A stretch of 64,000 nucleotides of DNA, taken from contig OX235270.1 in assembly GCA_944472135.2 (NCBI GenBank), forward strand, positions 57,789,267-57,853,266, written 5' to 3'. Positions 20,326 through 32,775 of this stretch are shown here, one piece after another. The stretch comes from Trichobilharzia regenti. Its lineage: Eukaryota; Platyhelminthes; Trematoda; Strigeidida; Schistosomatidae. Numbering within the stretch: the stretch's first letter is position 1; each line of letters begins with the position of its first letter. The notes under the pieces were generated by a model, which did not search any database, was not told the origin of the DNA, and saw only the letters and a program-made list of their open reading frames with translations. The translations under genes were made by a program, and so were the position numbers.

Positions 20326-23150
20326 CATCATCGCCTATTTTAATTTGATAATATGGATAAATGGCTCTGATGATAGCTGAATAATCAACTCATACATCTG
20401 TAATGGCTGAGTAAACACTATTGCACACACTTTCTAACAACAACTTATCTGCAGAGACAGGAGACAAACATATGAACGATTAGCTGACTAGTGAATACAA
20501 AAAGCATTTGCCAAGTAGACAATTTCTAATGCAGATTATAGTATCACAAAAAGAATGATTATACTTCATTTTATAATTTTTCCCCGAAATGCTGTATTTT
20601 CACAATATTGGAAGCACAATTTTTGATATCCCTATTCCGTCAAATTCTGAAGCTTACTACATATGTTGGTGGTAATCACATATAGTAGCTTAAAATCATT
20701 TAACTACCCATTTATGATAAGGGATATTCTATTATTATGAATCATGTTCCAAGTCATTCGCATAGCTATTGGGTGCTTTAGACAATTGTTAGGGAGTATA
20801 GGGGAAGTGAATGAGTTACAGATATGTTTTTTGGATAAATCAGCCAATATAAAAAGGCTTAAAGTGGGTTAAGTGCAATCGATAAAATGGAATTATGATA
20901 GTAATAAGTTATAACAGGAGAATAGTGAGGTGCAATAAATTTAATAAGGAAGAACATAAATGTTTTGCCAAACGTTTTTAAATGCAGTTTAGACTTGTCT
21001 TCACATATGGGTAGTGCTCTAGCTACACATATATTATGAAAATGCAGACTCTTGGAGTTGGTTGAATCTACCCGTGTGTATAACTAAGGGACATAGACAA
21101 CAACGACCTAGATGACCTCACACTAAAAGATAACCTCAAGTGGATTTTGCTGTCAGTCAAGCTGTATACTGTTCAGCGATGCGTCTTCTGAAAACTTGAT
21201 ACAACTTCGAGTATAATCAGAACCACAGAAGCATTCGAAATAGTACCGTATATGGTAATCAACGTTTAGTCTATCAACTGATTTTACCTATTTAAATAAC
21301 GCCTATTTTTGGCCTTTATTAAGCTGCGTACTAGTTAACCTACTTGTGAGTATGCATTCTCTCTCCTTGTGTATCCTCTCTCTATCCGTGTTCAATGACT
21401 ATACAAGTTCGTTACACGTATTGTCAAGAAATAATTTGGGGAAAACATAAAATTGGTGGCGAGTATGCCGGATTCATCAGACCTGGACAGATTTCCTGAA
21501 CAACAGATGAAAGGTACCGAGTTTCTTGACCGCTGAAAAAGTCTAATCTAGAATCCTCCTGGGCTAATTCGGCTGAAATATCCTTTTCAGTAGGTGGGAT
21601 TTCGAATAGCATTACTGAATTCTACTACGCCCCTGATGCCAGTATAACATTTTATACTTGATTAAAGCGATATGATGATGGTACTTAATCTACTTTAAGC
21701 CTCTTTATTTAATTCCTTTCTTCAAGATCTCCCTAACAATTGCGTTGACTTTTTTAAACAATACCTTTTTATGTGGTAAAAATACAAATTCTATCTCTAA
21801 AATGAAGTCGTTGAGAAGAATTGTTTCTCTGGTGAATAAATCTTCGTTTTCCTTGAAAAGCCATAATTCAGTACGCCTTTTCAGTCGGTACATCAACAAA
21901 CTTAAGAAAAAAATAGTTACACCAGCCCTGCTTAAAAATCTTGATGGAGTAACCCTGACAGTCTTAAAAAGTATTTCTGAGCTGGAAATATAATTATTTC
22001 CGTAGCCATGTGAAAATTCGTTGAAGCAACTGTACGTAATCTGACTGAAAATATTTTGTGGTCTCTCAAATTATTATTTTCTCTTATCTGTACCCACTTT
22101 GTCTGAGTTAATACATCAGTAATGGATATAGCACGGGAAGGTACTACTGTCAACCTATTGTCGACGCTATTAAATAAGTTACTGAACCGATCAAAACAGT
22201 CGAGATATGACGGGCGCCAGAATTAACTGGTTACTGAAAGAACGCATACGCAACTTCATGCCATCTTAAGCTTGATCTGACTAATGTAACCCTGACACAA
22301 CTAGGTTCAAATCATAGCTTTCGATATGCTAACGAAGAAAAACGGTATTGACCGATAGACTTCCCAGTTTTAGGGTATTCTAAAACTTATCCTGACAAGA
22401 AAGGATCGCACTTAAACTGATGAGGCGACAGTGACTAACGATTAAGTGTTTGTAGGTTTTCCAAGTTTAAAATTGCAGTGAACCTAAACAGCTGAGAAGT
22501 CGAAAGCAGGGGACAGACAAGACGAGAACCTTTCTTCATAAAAACCTATGAAGAATGACATTTCTCAAGCAGTAGTTTGACTTTCCCATCCTACTTTACG
22601 TAAACAAACTGTTGATAGGAGCCATCCCCATACGCCCCCTTGTTTCCAGTTGTCTTGCCTTATATTTCAAAGTGACGGCAGAGTTTGGAAAGCTGAGTGC
22701 AACGAGTGACAATAATACCTTAAAAAGAAATTGATGACTAGGTGAACTGTGTTAAGAAACTATTGCCTGTTAGAGCATGAGCAAGAACTCTTGTCATTAT
22801 AGCCAGTATGACCATTTATTTTCTGTCTACAACCGAAATTTCAAAAGACAATCTAGAAGCTGGAACGCAAGGGACTACTTCGCACGTAACTTGCATTATT
22901 CTCTATAGTTAAAAATATGGTAACAATCCAGTTCTACTTCGAAAGTACCGGAAATATTTAACATTCCACGCTCTGGCAGAATTTTCCGTTGGTTGAGAAC
23001 TTTACTTGTGATGTAATCTAGCAGCAGGCCTCACTCACGATACAATATAAGATATATAGATTAGTATACACTTCACAGTTTACCGTAATTACACTAACGG
23101 ATTAAAAAAGAGCTGATAATAAGAAGTAAAACTCAACAGCAAAATTGAAA
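20326..23150. other. Unannotated intergenic DNA
   Basis: No gene supported. Short overlapping open frames at 21.4-22.2 kb on both strands show no domain. Confidence 0.45.
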
Positions 23151-23203
23151 GTTTATTTGGTTCACGGGTATCAATCTTAGACAAATAAATCACACTCAAT
23201 CGT

Positions 23204-23716
<513 letters not shown>

Positions 23717-23949
23717 AGAAGACCAACCTTGAAATACAGAGTAGAAAAAGTAAATATTTTTCAATTGAAAATCACGATGTTCTCATGACAGTAACATTGA
23801 TAATAGCAAAAAAACAATCCTCAAATCTAGTTTCCATGTGTTTGACAAACTAGTGTATTTCCCAACAGCTGAAGAAAAACGACTAGTACTTTGAATGCTC
23901 TCTTTTCAATTTCTAGTGCATCAGATTCAGATTTATTGGTTGGGATAGA

Positions 23950-24420
23950 AGGCTTGGAGCATATGTTAATCCTTTTCTAGTAGATTTCTGTGGTTGTCCA
24001 AACCCTTCTTGAACGAATCAGTTGAGGTTGCAGACACCACTTCTTCTGGGAGTCGGTTCCAAGAGTTTGTGACTAGATGTGAGAACCAGTACTCAACAGC
24101 AATATGATTTCTTCTTGGCTTCTGAACTCTCCGACCTGGTGGGAAGGAAAAGAGAGAATAGGTCAGGTCCGTAGTCATTATTTAAAATTTTAAACATTGT
24201 GATTAAATCTCCTGTCTGTCTACGGTATGACAGTGAGAAAAGATTTAAACTGTCCAGGCTTTCCTCGTATGATAAGTTAGCTATGCTGTGAACCATACTT
24301 GTTGCCTTCCTTTGAACATTTTCTAGAATGTGTGAATCCCCTTTTAGACAAGTGAATGTTTCCTTCCGTATGAGAAAAAGTTCTAGAGTTGTGGGAGAGA
24401 GGACAATAAATAGAAAGTAA
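23950..24420 (-). pseudogene. CR1-like RT C-terminal fragment
   Basis: Minus-strand frames give ENVQRKATSMVHSIANLSYE, then SLDSLNLFSLSYRRQTGDL and MFKILNNDYGPDLFSLFLP. After a frameshift, FSHLVTNSWNRLPEEVVSA follows. The order QRKAT, LGL-x(3)-YRR-x-GDL and N-x-WN-x-LP is typical of the C-terminus of CR1/Jockey-group polyproteins. 5'-truncated; it lies upstream of HINT. Confidence 0.8.
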
Positions 24421-24500
24421 CTAAAATGCACGACTGTCTCTTTCATCCACTGGAAAAACAGTAGCTTGATAGTCGCATCAAAATACATTTTGTAAACCAT

Positions 24501-24955
24501 TGTTCACTAACCGAATTTGAAGCTTCAATGAATTACACAATAATAACTTAAAATACGCCGCTTGTCTGGTGGTGTTGCTGAATCCCCTTGTTATTTCTCT
24601 CGATTACTGGTTATTTAATCTAAGTTGTAATACTACCAGTTTTGATAACTACATCATACTATCTCTTCTTAAAATCCATTGAAGTCCACAATTTATACTG
24701 AGCTAGGGCGAACTGAGATCTTTGTTGGTTGATCTTTTCTTCCTACCAGTTCCGGAAACTTTACTTTCTGCAATTCTTGTATAGAAATATCTTCCACAGA
24801 TAAACGATGACAAATCCACTCTCGAGATAATTTAAGTAGAGCAGTCGTCGTCTCTGCACTTACTATAGCGTCAGTCAGTGTAGCCTTAATACAGATTCAT
24901 ACATTTTGCTACGAGTGGCCTTGTTGAATATGTCCGATAGTTATAGCACTGCTGT
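24501..24955. other. Unannotated intergenic DNA
   Basis: Nothing recognised. Confidence 0.45.
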
Positions 24956-24959
24956 TCGT

Positions 24960-25100
24960 CGCGTGGTGGTTTATTGACAAGTCATATTTTTCACATGCTT
25001 TTTGAATGAAATTCCTCATTAAAATTTCTTTCCAACGTACATAATATCAGCAGTGTGATATGCCTTAGCTGCGTTACATCTGAATCGAAGTGAGTAAGAC
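24960..25100. repeat. Unclassified dispersed repeat (copy 2)
   Basis: Diverged match to part of 1912-2060: GTGGTGGTTTA, then GAATGAAATT, CATTAAAATT and GTACATAATAT. Same orientation. Confidence 0.5.
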
Positions 25101-25429
25101 TATAGAATTTGCAATCCTGTTAGCACGCTTGTGTTAAATACTTCTCTTATGCATTACGACGCGTCTTCTTATTTCATTTTCGTTTTCCCATTTGTAGATT
25201 ATTGGTCTTCATAGACATTGCATTAGATGCCACCATGCACACTGTCTTCAAACAGCCTCTCGATCCATCTAATTCCCGCGAAAACGTTGATACGAGGCCC
25301 TGAAATAATTCACACGGGATCATTCTGCAAATAAGATGATTATTTTAATGTTGCGATGGTATGCAAGATAGATGCATATTGCTGTGAAGTATGCCTGTAA
25401 TAACATTACCTACGTAAATAATAAAATCC

Positions 25430-26026
25430 TGACATCTTTTGATAAAAGCTGTCAGGTGAGTTAAATAAATGTAGGTCTCATCTGACTCACAACTTATCAG
25501 CTAGAATTATCTTGTAAGTAAGTGCCAATATTTGTCGGTCTGTTTTACAGACATTCATCAACAAACAAGCAGAGTTTTATGGTAGTCAGAGGAAGAAAAT
25601 CTGGCTCAAGTTTTCGCATGGTTTATGATTAGATGTGATGTTGGTTGATTCCAATTTGTACGACGAAATTTCTAAAAATCTCCATCATTTTGATAATCCC
25701 GACCTCCATTTGGAAACCAGATGATTCCAGATAGATATCAAGTAAATCAAGTAAAATTTTATAGTCAAATGACTCTTTCTTTACCGAACAGTTAACTGAC
25801 ATGAATATGAACAGTGAGTTGTGCTCAGAGCGTATCACTGTGTGGTTTATGCACAAAATTGTTCTATTATATTTCATACTATATTGTTCAAATTCTTCTC
25901 TTAGAGTCTACATTTGTTGTTCTGATTCTGATTAACTCACACTGAAATGAACGAGGGAGGTATGTTCAAAGATAATATATCCCAATATTGTGCCCGCCGT
26001 CCAAAGGGAAAGAAAAGAAATCGGTA
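25430..26026 (-). repeat. Dispersed ~600-bp repeat, copy B
   Basis: Inverted copy of 13005-13603, differing by scattered substitutions and small indels. It ends 75 bp from the LTR element at 26102. No domain recognised. Confidence 0.8.
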
Positions 26027-26101
26027 TTCATTGGGAGTCTATAGGCTATAACCAGGTGATTCTACGCAATTAAAGGTTACCGCGCTCACGTATATAGGCG
26101 T

Positions 26102-26459
26102 TGTCAGTCACGTATCGTAAACCGTTAATGCCCAGCTCTTGCTACGCTCGGGCTCTCGCTGTTCCCTGAAGATTCACAGAAACGCTTAGTAATAACGGAC
26201 GAAAAAACCAAAACACCAATTGTTGACTCGAGGATTATTTATTGTTACACCAACATATAAATAATGTATTACTAATGTCTGTGAACAAATATTACAATAA
26301 TAAATCACAATATTACTTCTGATGGTTTACTGCTGACTTCTTTCTGAACAGCGACCGATGAGACGATGACTGTCGTATTGATGCCTCCGCGAAAATTGGG
26401 GAAGTTGATTTTGAGCAAACAACCATGAATTGATCGTTCAATCTTCAACTACAGTGACA
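26102..26459 (-). repeat. 3' LTR of copy 1
   Basis: 358 bp. In element sense it starts TGTCACTGTAG and ends GTGACTGACA. It carries the 3'-type variants (AGTAATATTGTGATTT, GTAGCAAGAG) shared with the 3' LTR of copy 2. Confidence 0.9.
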
Positions 26460-26461
26460 CT

Positions 26462-26500
26462 CCCCGGCAAAAAAGGGATCCATCCCTTTTTTCCATCACG
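26462..26500 (-). other. Hairpin and purine tract beside 3' LTR
   Basis: A9-bp stem, AAAAAAGGG/CCCTTTTTT, with a six-base loop, followed by CCGGGGAG against the LTR. The last is a candidate polypurine tract for plus-strand priming. Conserved at 36673-36705. Confidence 0.5.
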
Positions 26501-26990
26501 ACCAATACACGTTGACTTGGATGCCATTGCGAGAACCTGGGTCACACGGACAGAGCTGAAATGGAAAACAAACAGAAAAGCCAACACACCACAAGCATAC
26601 CCACAGCACAATCTCACACATCAATGACGACCTGCGCCTCCATCTTGCAACACAATCGCCACTTGCTAGAATGACTCTTGCAGAATGCAACGTGACCATG
26701 GCAGTACCTCACGATACTCCACGCACATCCTCTTATCTACTCACTACCAATTACCACTGAAATCGCTTGTCACTCATTCTGCCTCAGTTCTAGTAGCGGT
26801 GACGCATGCGAGCCTCAGTCGTTTACACTCTTTCTCCCCGGCGTGTCGGACCGCAGCTAACAATTATCTCCGTGTGCATTTCATTCTCAGCAATAGCCTA
26901 ACCTCCCCGGCGTATACGACCCATCTGCTGTCCTTAACATCAATCAATTCATTCATGGATGTAGAAGAGTGGACACAACTTCAGAAGTAA

Positions 26991-27590
26991 TCACGACGAA
27001 AATTTTAACAAAATTATGCAATAACAACAAGGCACGAAAACAACGAGTAAACACAATGAATCAAAAATCACAAATTGATATGACACACGACACGTATACA
27101 CAAACAGTACAAATAACCTCGCGTATCTTGTCTTGATGGAATTCCTTTGAAGAATCGCAGGACTTACACCAGTACGCCTACAACCCTTCACAGGTTGACG
27201 ATTGTAAGTTGTGGAATGTCCGGACACAATCAAGATTAACCAACAATTACATCAATTGGAACTCACACAATTATTTAACACAAACATATGTACAATCAAT
27301 ACATCAAATGTTGTGGATTCCGGCATGAAAAACTACCCTTGAAGAACTGTAGGACTTACAGCAGTACGCCTACATTCCTTCTCAGGTTGATGATCCAAGT
27401 GGAAGTCGTCCGGACACAAACAGAATTACCAACAGCTAGATGACAGATGATATCAGTTCAGTATATACAACATCAACATATGTACAAAATCACACACCGA
27501 GCACATTGGACTGCTCATTGATGCGCTACCCTTTGAAGAATTGTAGGACTTACAGCAGTACGCCTACAACCCTTCTCAGGTTGACGCTCT
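26991..27590 (-). repeat. Three ~190-bp tandem units in copy 1
   Basis: Each unit carries a core with GTAGGCGTACTGCTGTAAGT then CCTAC, flanked by TCAACCTG...GAAGGG and TTCTTCAA, with a GTCCGGAC block between units. Cores lie near 27545-27585, 27350-27395 and 27150-27200. GTAGG and CCTAC can pair as a short hairpin. Noncoding. Confidence 0.75.
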
Positions 27591-27963
27591 AGGTTGGAAA
27601 ATCGTCGCAGAGTTCATTTGCTAACTTCCTTCTATCAGCTATATCCTCAAATCTGAACGGCAACACGCCCATGTCATTGTATCGTAGAATATAGATGACC
27701 AACAAACACACGACATATCTCATCAACCAAGTATAGAAACAGAGTAATTTACACCAAAGATAATAGCACTCAAATAGTAACTTGAAACTAGAAATGCCTT
27801 TATTCGTGCAAGTCAATTTAACAATTACTCTCTCGTTTACACTGGGCTTATCCTCACTAAACTGAGCAATACCTTTCGTCCTTTCAAACGCACCAATACT
27901 ACCATAGTCATTGCACAAGATACTGGTGTTGATGGGCATCCTTCTCATTGTGCACGACAGCAC
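27589..27963 (-). CDS. Conserved 124-aa frame of LTR element
   Basis: Unknown product in the 3' half of the element. The middle (FECYYLWCKLLCFYTWLMRY to VVCLLVIYILRY) is strongly hydrophobic and could span a membrane; the C-terminus is charged (FEDIADRRKLANEL). The frame is also intact at 35198-35572, with its last ~77 residues identical, although gag there is broken. It could be an envelope-like or accessory remnant, or simply a recent copy with no function. Confidence 0.4.
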   Translation of the reverse strand: MLSCTMRRMPINTSILCNDYGSIGAFERTKGIAQFSEDKPSVNERVIVKLTCTNKGISSFKLLFECYYLWCKLLCFYTWLMRYVVCLLVIYILRYNDMGVLPFRFEDIADRRKLANELCDDFPT

Positions 27964-28716
27964 GAACGACGACTGATTGATACTCTGCTACTCCTATTCA
28001 TCTTCTGGTCGAGGTCGAACAACCCTGCATCTAAACTGAAATGAGGATTAATTCCAAACCATCTATTTCATAACCACCCAAATTCCATGAACGATCCAAT
28101 TCTACCATTTGAAGACGCTGGCGAACATGCTGTAAATGAGTATTCATGATCTGAAATGAAGAAGCAACTGGTTTTCAATCAGTTTTCAACATTTTACTCA
28201 ACTTACGAATACAGTCCGCCATGCAGACACAAATGGAGCAAATGGAGGATTCTGGAATCGACCTCGGCACCATTTGATGCAGTAAAACAACTTAACATGA
28301 CCTCATCTAGTTTCCGCATCCGCGATCAAATTTCTTTCCTGTTATAAAACAAAGATAAGTCTACTGAAAAAATGGAATAAATATATCACTGATCTCAACA
28401 TAATACATCAATAAACTTTAAGCCAAGGGTGCTGTTCACAACAAAGTTATGTAAGAGAATTGACTTCAAGCTTTTTTTCCCAGGTATCCGTATTACATTC
28501 ATCTGATGTCTGGGTTTTTTTAATGCGAAGACAATATTTCTATATCTCTTTATGTGCTAAACAAACAGACTGTATAGCAGACTGTTCCGACTGACTCTAA
28601 TGGCAGAACAACCAAACTATAAATTCATCATACCTCAAATTATGTGTAATTTATATAATAACTTATCCATGCCTGTACAATTGGTATGTTCCTGCATAAA
28701 CAGGAAGAAATATATA

Positions 28717-30294
28717 TTATATTATACCAGTTGATGAAGTTAACGGTGGATCAGGACCTGTTGTTGCTCGACTTTCAGAAATTTGTCTACCTGCAAGACC
28801 ACTACCACTGCTGTCTTTTACTATCAGCTCAGGTTTAGCACTAGCATCTGATGATAGGCGGGCTACATGCTGATCACTCACAGTGACGGTCTCACAAGTA
28901 TGTATGCCTCCTGCAACTGCATCTCTTTCTACTTCACGTTCAATTTGTACAGAACCTTTAATTAGCATAGCGGTAGTAGGCATTCCCTCCATTTCATAAT
29001 GATCAACAAAAGACAAATGTTCACTATCATCATCATTATCACGAATATTGAATTTACCATCATCTCTCTGGTCAACCTCATTATTATCAAAATCTTTAAT
29101 AACAGAAGCAGACAATTTTGGTTCCTCCTCGCAAATCATTAAAGGTTTTTTATCTTCACTCCGAATAGTAATACCTTGTAAATTTGTGGAGTCAGAACTG
29201 CACTCTGAAGCAGCAACTCTATTCTGTGACACTCTATTCAACAATGGCTTACCAGTTGCAACTACAGACTTCTTCACAACACCGTTATCGTCACACAATT
29301 CGGAGTCAGACCTGGAGTTTACATTTAGCTTATCACTGAACTTGCTCACTGGTTCACAGTTCACTTCTGTATGCACCTCTTGCAAACGTGTAAAACACAA
29401 CCGTGTTTGTCTTGCATCTTGTAACTTATCTGTTGAGGATGTACTACGAAACCTGTTACACTCACTAAGTTTATATGCATTACTAGACATCATGGAGCCT
29501 TCTCGATATCCACCTCTCTGAGGCCTATTCGTCATCAATGATTGCGTTTTGCTCTCAGACTGCTCTATTCTAGGGGTGAGATTCAATATACTGGCGAACT
29601 TGCTCATAGATTGATTGACACTAGTATTTACCAGTTTCAGGATATCATCAAACTTTGGCTCGACACCCTCATCCTCCATACGGGAGCTTATCTTCACCCA
29701 CTTCCTTTGCAGTCGAGTAGGTAGACGTCTTGCTATTACTTCTAGTATAAAACTCGAGTTGAGGTCACTCATGCGATTCATCGAAATCATTCCATTCTTG
29801 TAAATTAGCAAATTATCTAAAAACTCAGTGAGTGCCTGGGAGTCATCCTGTAATTGACCACCATTACCCTTAACAGCCTCGAATAATTTCCCTGCAATCA
29901 TCGAAGGTCTCCCAAACCTTTGACGTAATATGCTCATAGCCTCGTAGTAGCCCTCTTTTGGCTTCATAAACTTACAACACTGTATAGCTCTTGCAGCATC
30001 TCCAGTGCAATATCTCATCAAATACATTAACTTCAATTCATCAGTTAATAGAAAACTACTCAGCATGATCTCAAACTCCTTTACAAACTGTAAATAATCG
30101 GCCGGGTTTCCATCAAAACATCGTGGTTCAAACTTAGGGAGTTTGATGTTCCTATTATCCCTGAACGGCGAAACAGTAACATCAACCATGTCATGCTTAA
30201 CATCAGACACATCGTTACAATTAACAGACAAGTCACCATGACTTACTTTCCTGTTTTCATCCAAGACACTCTGTCCCTTCTTTGACCCAGGCAT
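28717..30294 (-). CDS. gag: BEL/Pao-like Gag, 525 aa
   Basis: Structural protein of an LTR retrotransposon. Residues ~52-165 (LPKFEPRCFDGNPADYLQFV, later LMYLMRYCTGDAARAI and LRQRFGRPSMIAGKLFEAV) match the capsid-like DUF1759 region typical of BEL/Pao elements. Residues 300-313 (CFTRLQEVHTEVNC) have CCHC zinc-knuckle spacing, but position 2 is Arg instead of Cys. The acidic C-terminal third lacks a DTG/DSG protease motif and ends in a stop. The ATG is the first of the conserved frame; copy 2 has an in-frame 31-codon N-terminal extension. The frame is open throughout, unlike copy 2. Confidence 0.85.
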   Translation of the reverse strand: MPGSKKGQSVLDENRKVSHGDLSVNCNDVSDVKHDMVDVTVSPFRDNRNIKLPKFEPRCFDGNPADYLQFVKEFEIMLSSFLLTDELKLMYLMRYCTGDAARAIQCCKFMKPKEGYYEAMSILRQRFGRPSMIAGKLFEAVKGNGGQLQDDSQALTEFLDNLLIYKNGMISMNRMSDLNSSFILEVIARRLPTRLQRKWVKISSRMEDEGVEPKFDDILKLVNTSVNQSMSKFASILNLTPRIEQSESKTQSLMTNRPQRGGYREGSMMSSNAYKLSECNRFRSTSSTDKLQDARQTRLCFTRLQEVHTEVNCEPVSKFSDKLNVNSRSDSELCDDNGVVKKSVVATGKPLLNRVSQNRVAASECSSDSTNLQGITIRSEDKKPLMICEEEPKLSASVIKDFDNNEVDQRDDGKFNIRDNDDDSEHLSFVDHYEMEGMPTTAMLIKGSVQIEREVERDAVAGGIHTCETVTVSDQHVARLSSDASAKPELIVKDSSGSGLAGRQISESRATTGPDPPLTSSTGII

Positions 30295-30439
30295 TGTTGA
30301 ACTTGAACCAATTCCAAAAAGGTTCCAGATATTGCTTGTTCAAAGAGGACTTGACCGGCACCAGGAAAGATGAACGGTGACTATCCAAACTTTCACCAAC
30401 TGTCTGAATCCGCCAGAGTCTGTTTCCACCGTCAGAAAC

Positions 30440-30799
30440 TGTCAGTCACGTCTCGTAAACCGTTAATGCCCAGCTCTCGCTACGCTCGGGCCCACGCTGT
30501 TCCTTACAGTTTTTCAGAAACGCTTAGTAATAACGGACGAAAAAACCAAAACACCGATTGGCCGCTTGAGAATTCTTTATTGTAACACCAACATATAAAA
30601 ATTATATTTCTATTAAGGTCTGTGAACAAATATTACAATAATAAATCATAAGATTACTTCTGATGGTTTGCTACTGACTTCTTCCTGAACAGCGACCGAT
30701 GAGACGATGACTGTCGTATTGATGCCTCCGCGAAAATTGGGGAAGTTGAGTTTGAGCAAACAACCAAGAATTGATCGTTCAATCTTCAACTCATTGACA
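30440..30799 (-). repeat. 5' LTR of copy 1
   Basis: 360 bp, TGTCAATGAG to GTGACTGACA in element sense. It carries the 5'-type variants (AGTAATCTTATGATTT, TTCTCAAGCGGCC, GTAGCGAGAG) shared with the 5' LTR of copy 2. An 18-bp hairpin GTTTCTGACGGTGGAAAC follows inside the element. Confidence 0.9.
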
Positions 30800-32085
30800 C
30801 ACCCCGTTTTTCAATCCTCACGGATAATGAAATGGAGCTATGAAGGTTGGGTCGGTTTCAAATTTTTCTTTGATCCCCTATAACCGCATATGAACCTGGG
30901 CTTTCGTTAGATCTATTGTGACGGCCACGCCGATTATGTCATCGTATTTGTCTTCTGGGCGACAGTAGTCTGTTGACACAGCCGTCACACTATATACACT
31001 ACCGCTCACTTCCATACTGCAATTTGTTTCTTTCACGATTTGAATAGCATGCCGAACTTCTAGTCATTTTCGGACATTCCGTATTCTCCTGCTTAGTTTC
31101 ACTTTTTAAGAGGCTGGTGATGTTGACATTCGCAGATCGTACGACGTATGCTAACGCAAGATCTTAAGGCCATAATTCCTATAGTATTTGTTCCACGTAG
31201 ACCAGAGACAAAAGAAAACACCAAACTGGTCAACTGAAATATGGAGTATATATCAGTACCAAAGTCGTAGTGGGAGCATGATTGCTTAACTAGCTGGGGA
31301 TCGTGCACGAACAACTGAACATGACACGATAGCGTGTCATATGGTGTAAATGTTTGTTCTCAAGCCTTCACCTACCAAGTCGACTCAAACGGCTAAGGTC
31401 AGCAGTCACTGTTGAGTGGTGGATGCTGTGAGATAATAAACTGTGGGAATTATCTACTGCTACAGTTTCATCAAAATAGGACACATTGGTCTAATGACTT
31501 CCCGAAGTCTTTTACGAACCCTCATCATTACGTGTCTAACTGATTCTAGCGAAAGAGTCTATTTTACTTTTATTTCAGCGAACCAAGGCTCCTGTGGCAA
31601 ATTGGCTGGCTTTCGGTAGCGGTGTCGCTAGCCCTACGCTCGGCCTTCCCTCTTTTCCAGGGCTTAGGCCAGGCTAGCAAACTAGTGAAATTTTAGATAA
31701 GAAAAAGTTCGGATGAACACAAAAACAATCTTTCAGCTTCAACTGATGCAGTTACCAGAGCTTAGTTTAGGCAGATGTTGTTCAGAAAAGTCAAACCAAA
31801 ATCAGCAACGAGTCCATATCTGAGGTGCTATCGTCAGTATTTTCCCTTTTTTCAGCAACAATAACCCACTGACATCCTCGTCTGCGCCACTGCTCGAACT
31901 ACACTGGCTGTCTAATGGCGATTTCACGTCAACGATTCCTTGAACACTGCCATCCCTCAGAGCTTGCTAGAGGATAGTAATATTGATAGAGCAGCTGGCG
32001 ACGCAGCAGAAGACTATACATCATAAATTATCATTCTCACGTGAGTATCATGCATTTTTGTTCGTGAAGCAGTTGTGATCGACCT
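30800..32085. other. Spacer between the two LTR elements
   Basis: 1.57 kb in all separates the elements. On the minus strand about 31060-30900 is open and protein-like (SVTAVSTDYCRPEDKYDD, then IIGVAVTIDLTKAQVHMRL) before a stop; I cannot identify it. The rest shows no gene. Confidence 0.45.
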
Positions 32086-32089
32086 TAAT

Positions 32090-32216
32090 CACAGTGGTTA
32101 GGACTCTCGCCGACCATGCACATGGTCCGAGGTTCGATCACCTGCTAACCCACACCTGATATCTATGGTCGGCCTGCAAAATTTGGGCTGCCGACATCCA
32201 TGCTGAAAATTCGAGC
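32090..32216 (+). mobile_element. tRNA-derived SINE, 3'-truncated
   Basis: Matches the head and body of the SINE at 9400: GTGGTTAGGACTCTCGCCGA, GAGGTTCGATCACC (weakened B box), ATCTATGGTCGGCC. It ends after CATGCTGAAAATTC without the tail. Confidence 0.75.
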
Positions 32217-32365
32217 GACTTTATTGCATATCCCTTCAATGACGCTTGTTGCTATGTTGCTATTGGTTAAAAGCGGCCTTGATTTTCGGGGAAGATACAA
32301 CTGATGTAATATTGCGATTCCATAGATATAACTCAGGCTCATAGGTGAAAGGAAGTTATTATCCT

Positions 32366-32724
32366 TGTCAACGGAGTTGAAGATTGAACGATCAATTCAT
32401 GGTTGTTTGCTCAAAACCAACTTCCCCAATTTTCGCGGAAGCATCAATACGACAGTCATCGTCTCATCGGTCGCTGTTCAAGAAGAAGTCAGTAGCAAAC
32501 CATCAGAAGTAATCTTATGATTTAATATTGTAATATTTGTTCACAGACCTTAATAGAAATAATTTTTATATGTTGGTGTTACAATAAAGAATTCTCAAGC
32601 GGCCAATCGGTGTTTTGGTTTTTTCGTCCGTTATTACTAAGCGTTTCTGAAAAACTTCAAGGAACAGCGTGGGCCCGAGCGTAGCGAGAGCTGGGCATTA
32701 ACGGTTTATGAGACGTGACTGACA
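32366..32724 (+). repeat. 5' LTR of copy 2
   Basis: TGTCAACGGAG to GTGACTGACA. It shares 5'-type variants with the 5' LTR of copy 1. AATAAA occurs near 32584. Confidence 0.9.
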
Positions 32725-32775
32725 GTTTCTGACGGTAGAAACAGACTCTGGCGGATTCAGACAGTTGGTGAAAGT

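Larger units (their letters stand above)
26102..30799 (-). mobile_element. Gag-only BEL/Pao-like LTR element, copy 1
   Basis: A 4.7-kb element bounded by direct repeats 26102-26459 (3' LTR) and 30440-30799 (5' LTR) with TGTCA...TGACA ends. The interior carries a BEL/Pao-type gag (28717-30294), a 124-codon frame (27589-27963) and three ~190-bp tandem units. No protease, reverse transcriptase, RNase H or integrase frame is present, so it must be non-autonomous. The flanking 5-mers (GGCGT, CACCC) do not form a target-site duplication. It faces copy 2 at 32366-37064. Confidence 0.85.

Noticed and set aside
21430..21490. Gypsy-type LTR end with a primer-binding-like TTGGTGGCGAG
   Set aside because: Suggestive wording only; no second LTR, gag or pol found nearby.
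22410..22435. CTGATGAGGCGACAG as a hammerhead core
   Set aside because: No GAAA segment, stem II or stem I partner at the required spacing.
29048..29521. 157-codon forward frame inside copy 1
   Set aside because: It is antisense to the gag frame, and similar antisense frames occur in copy 2.
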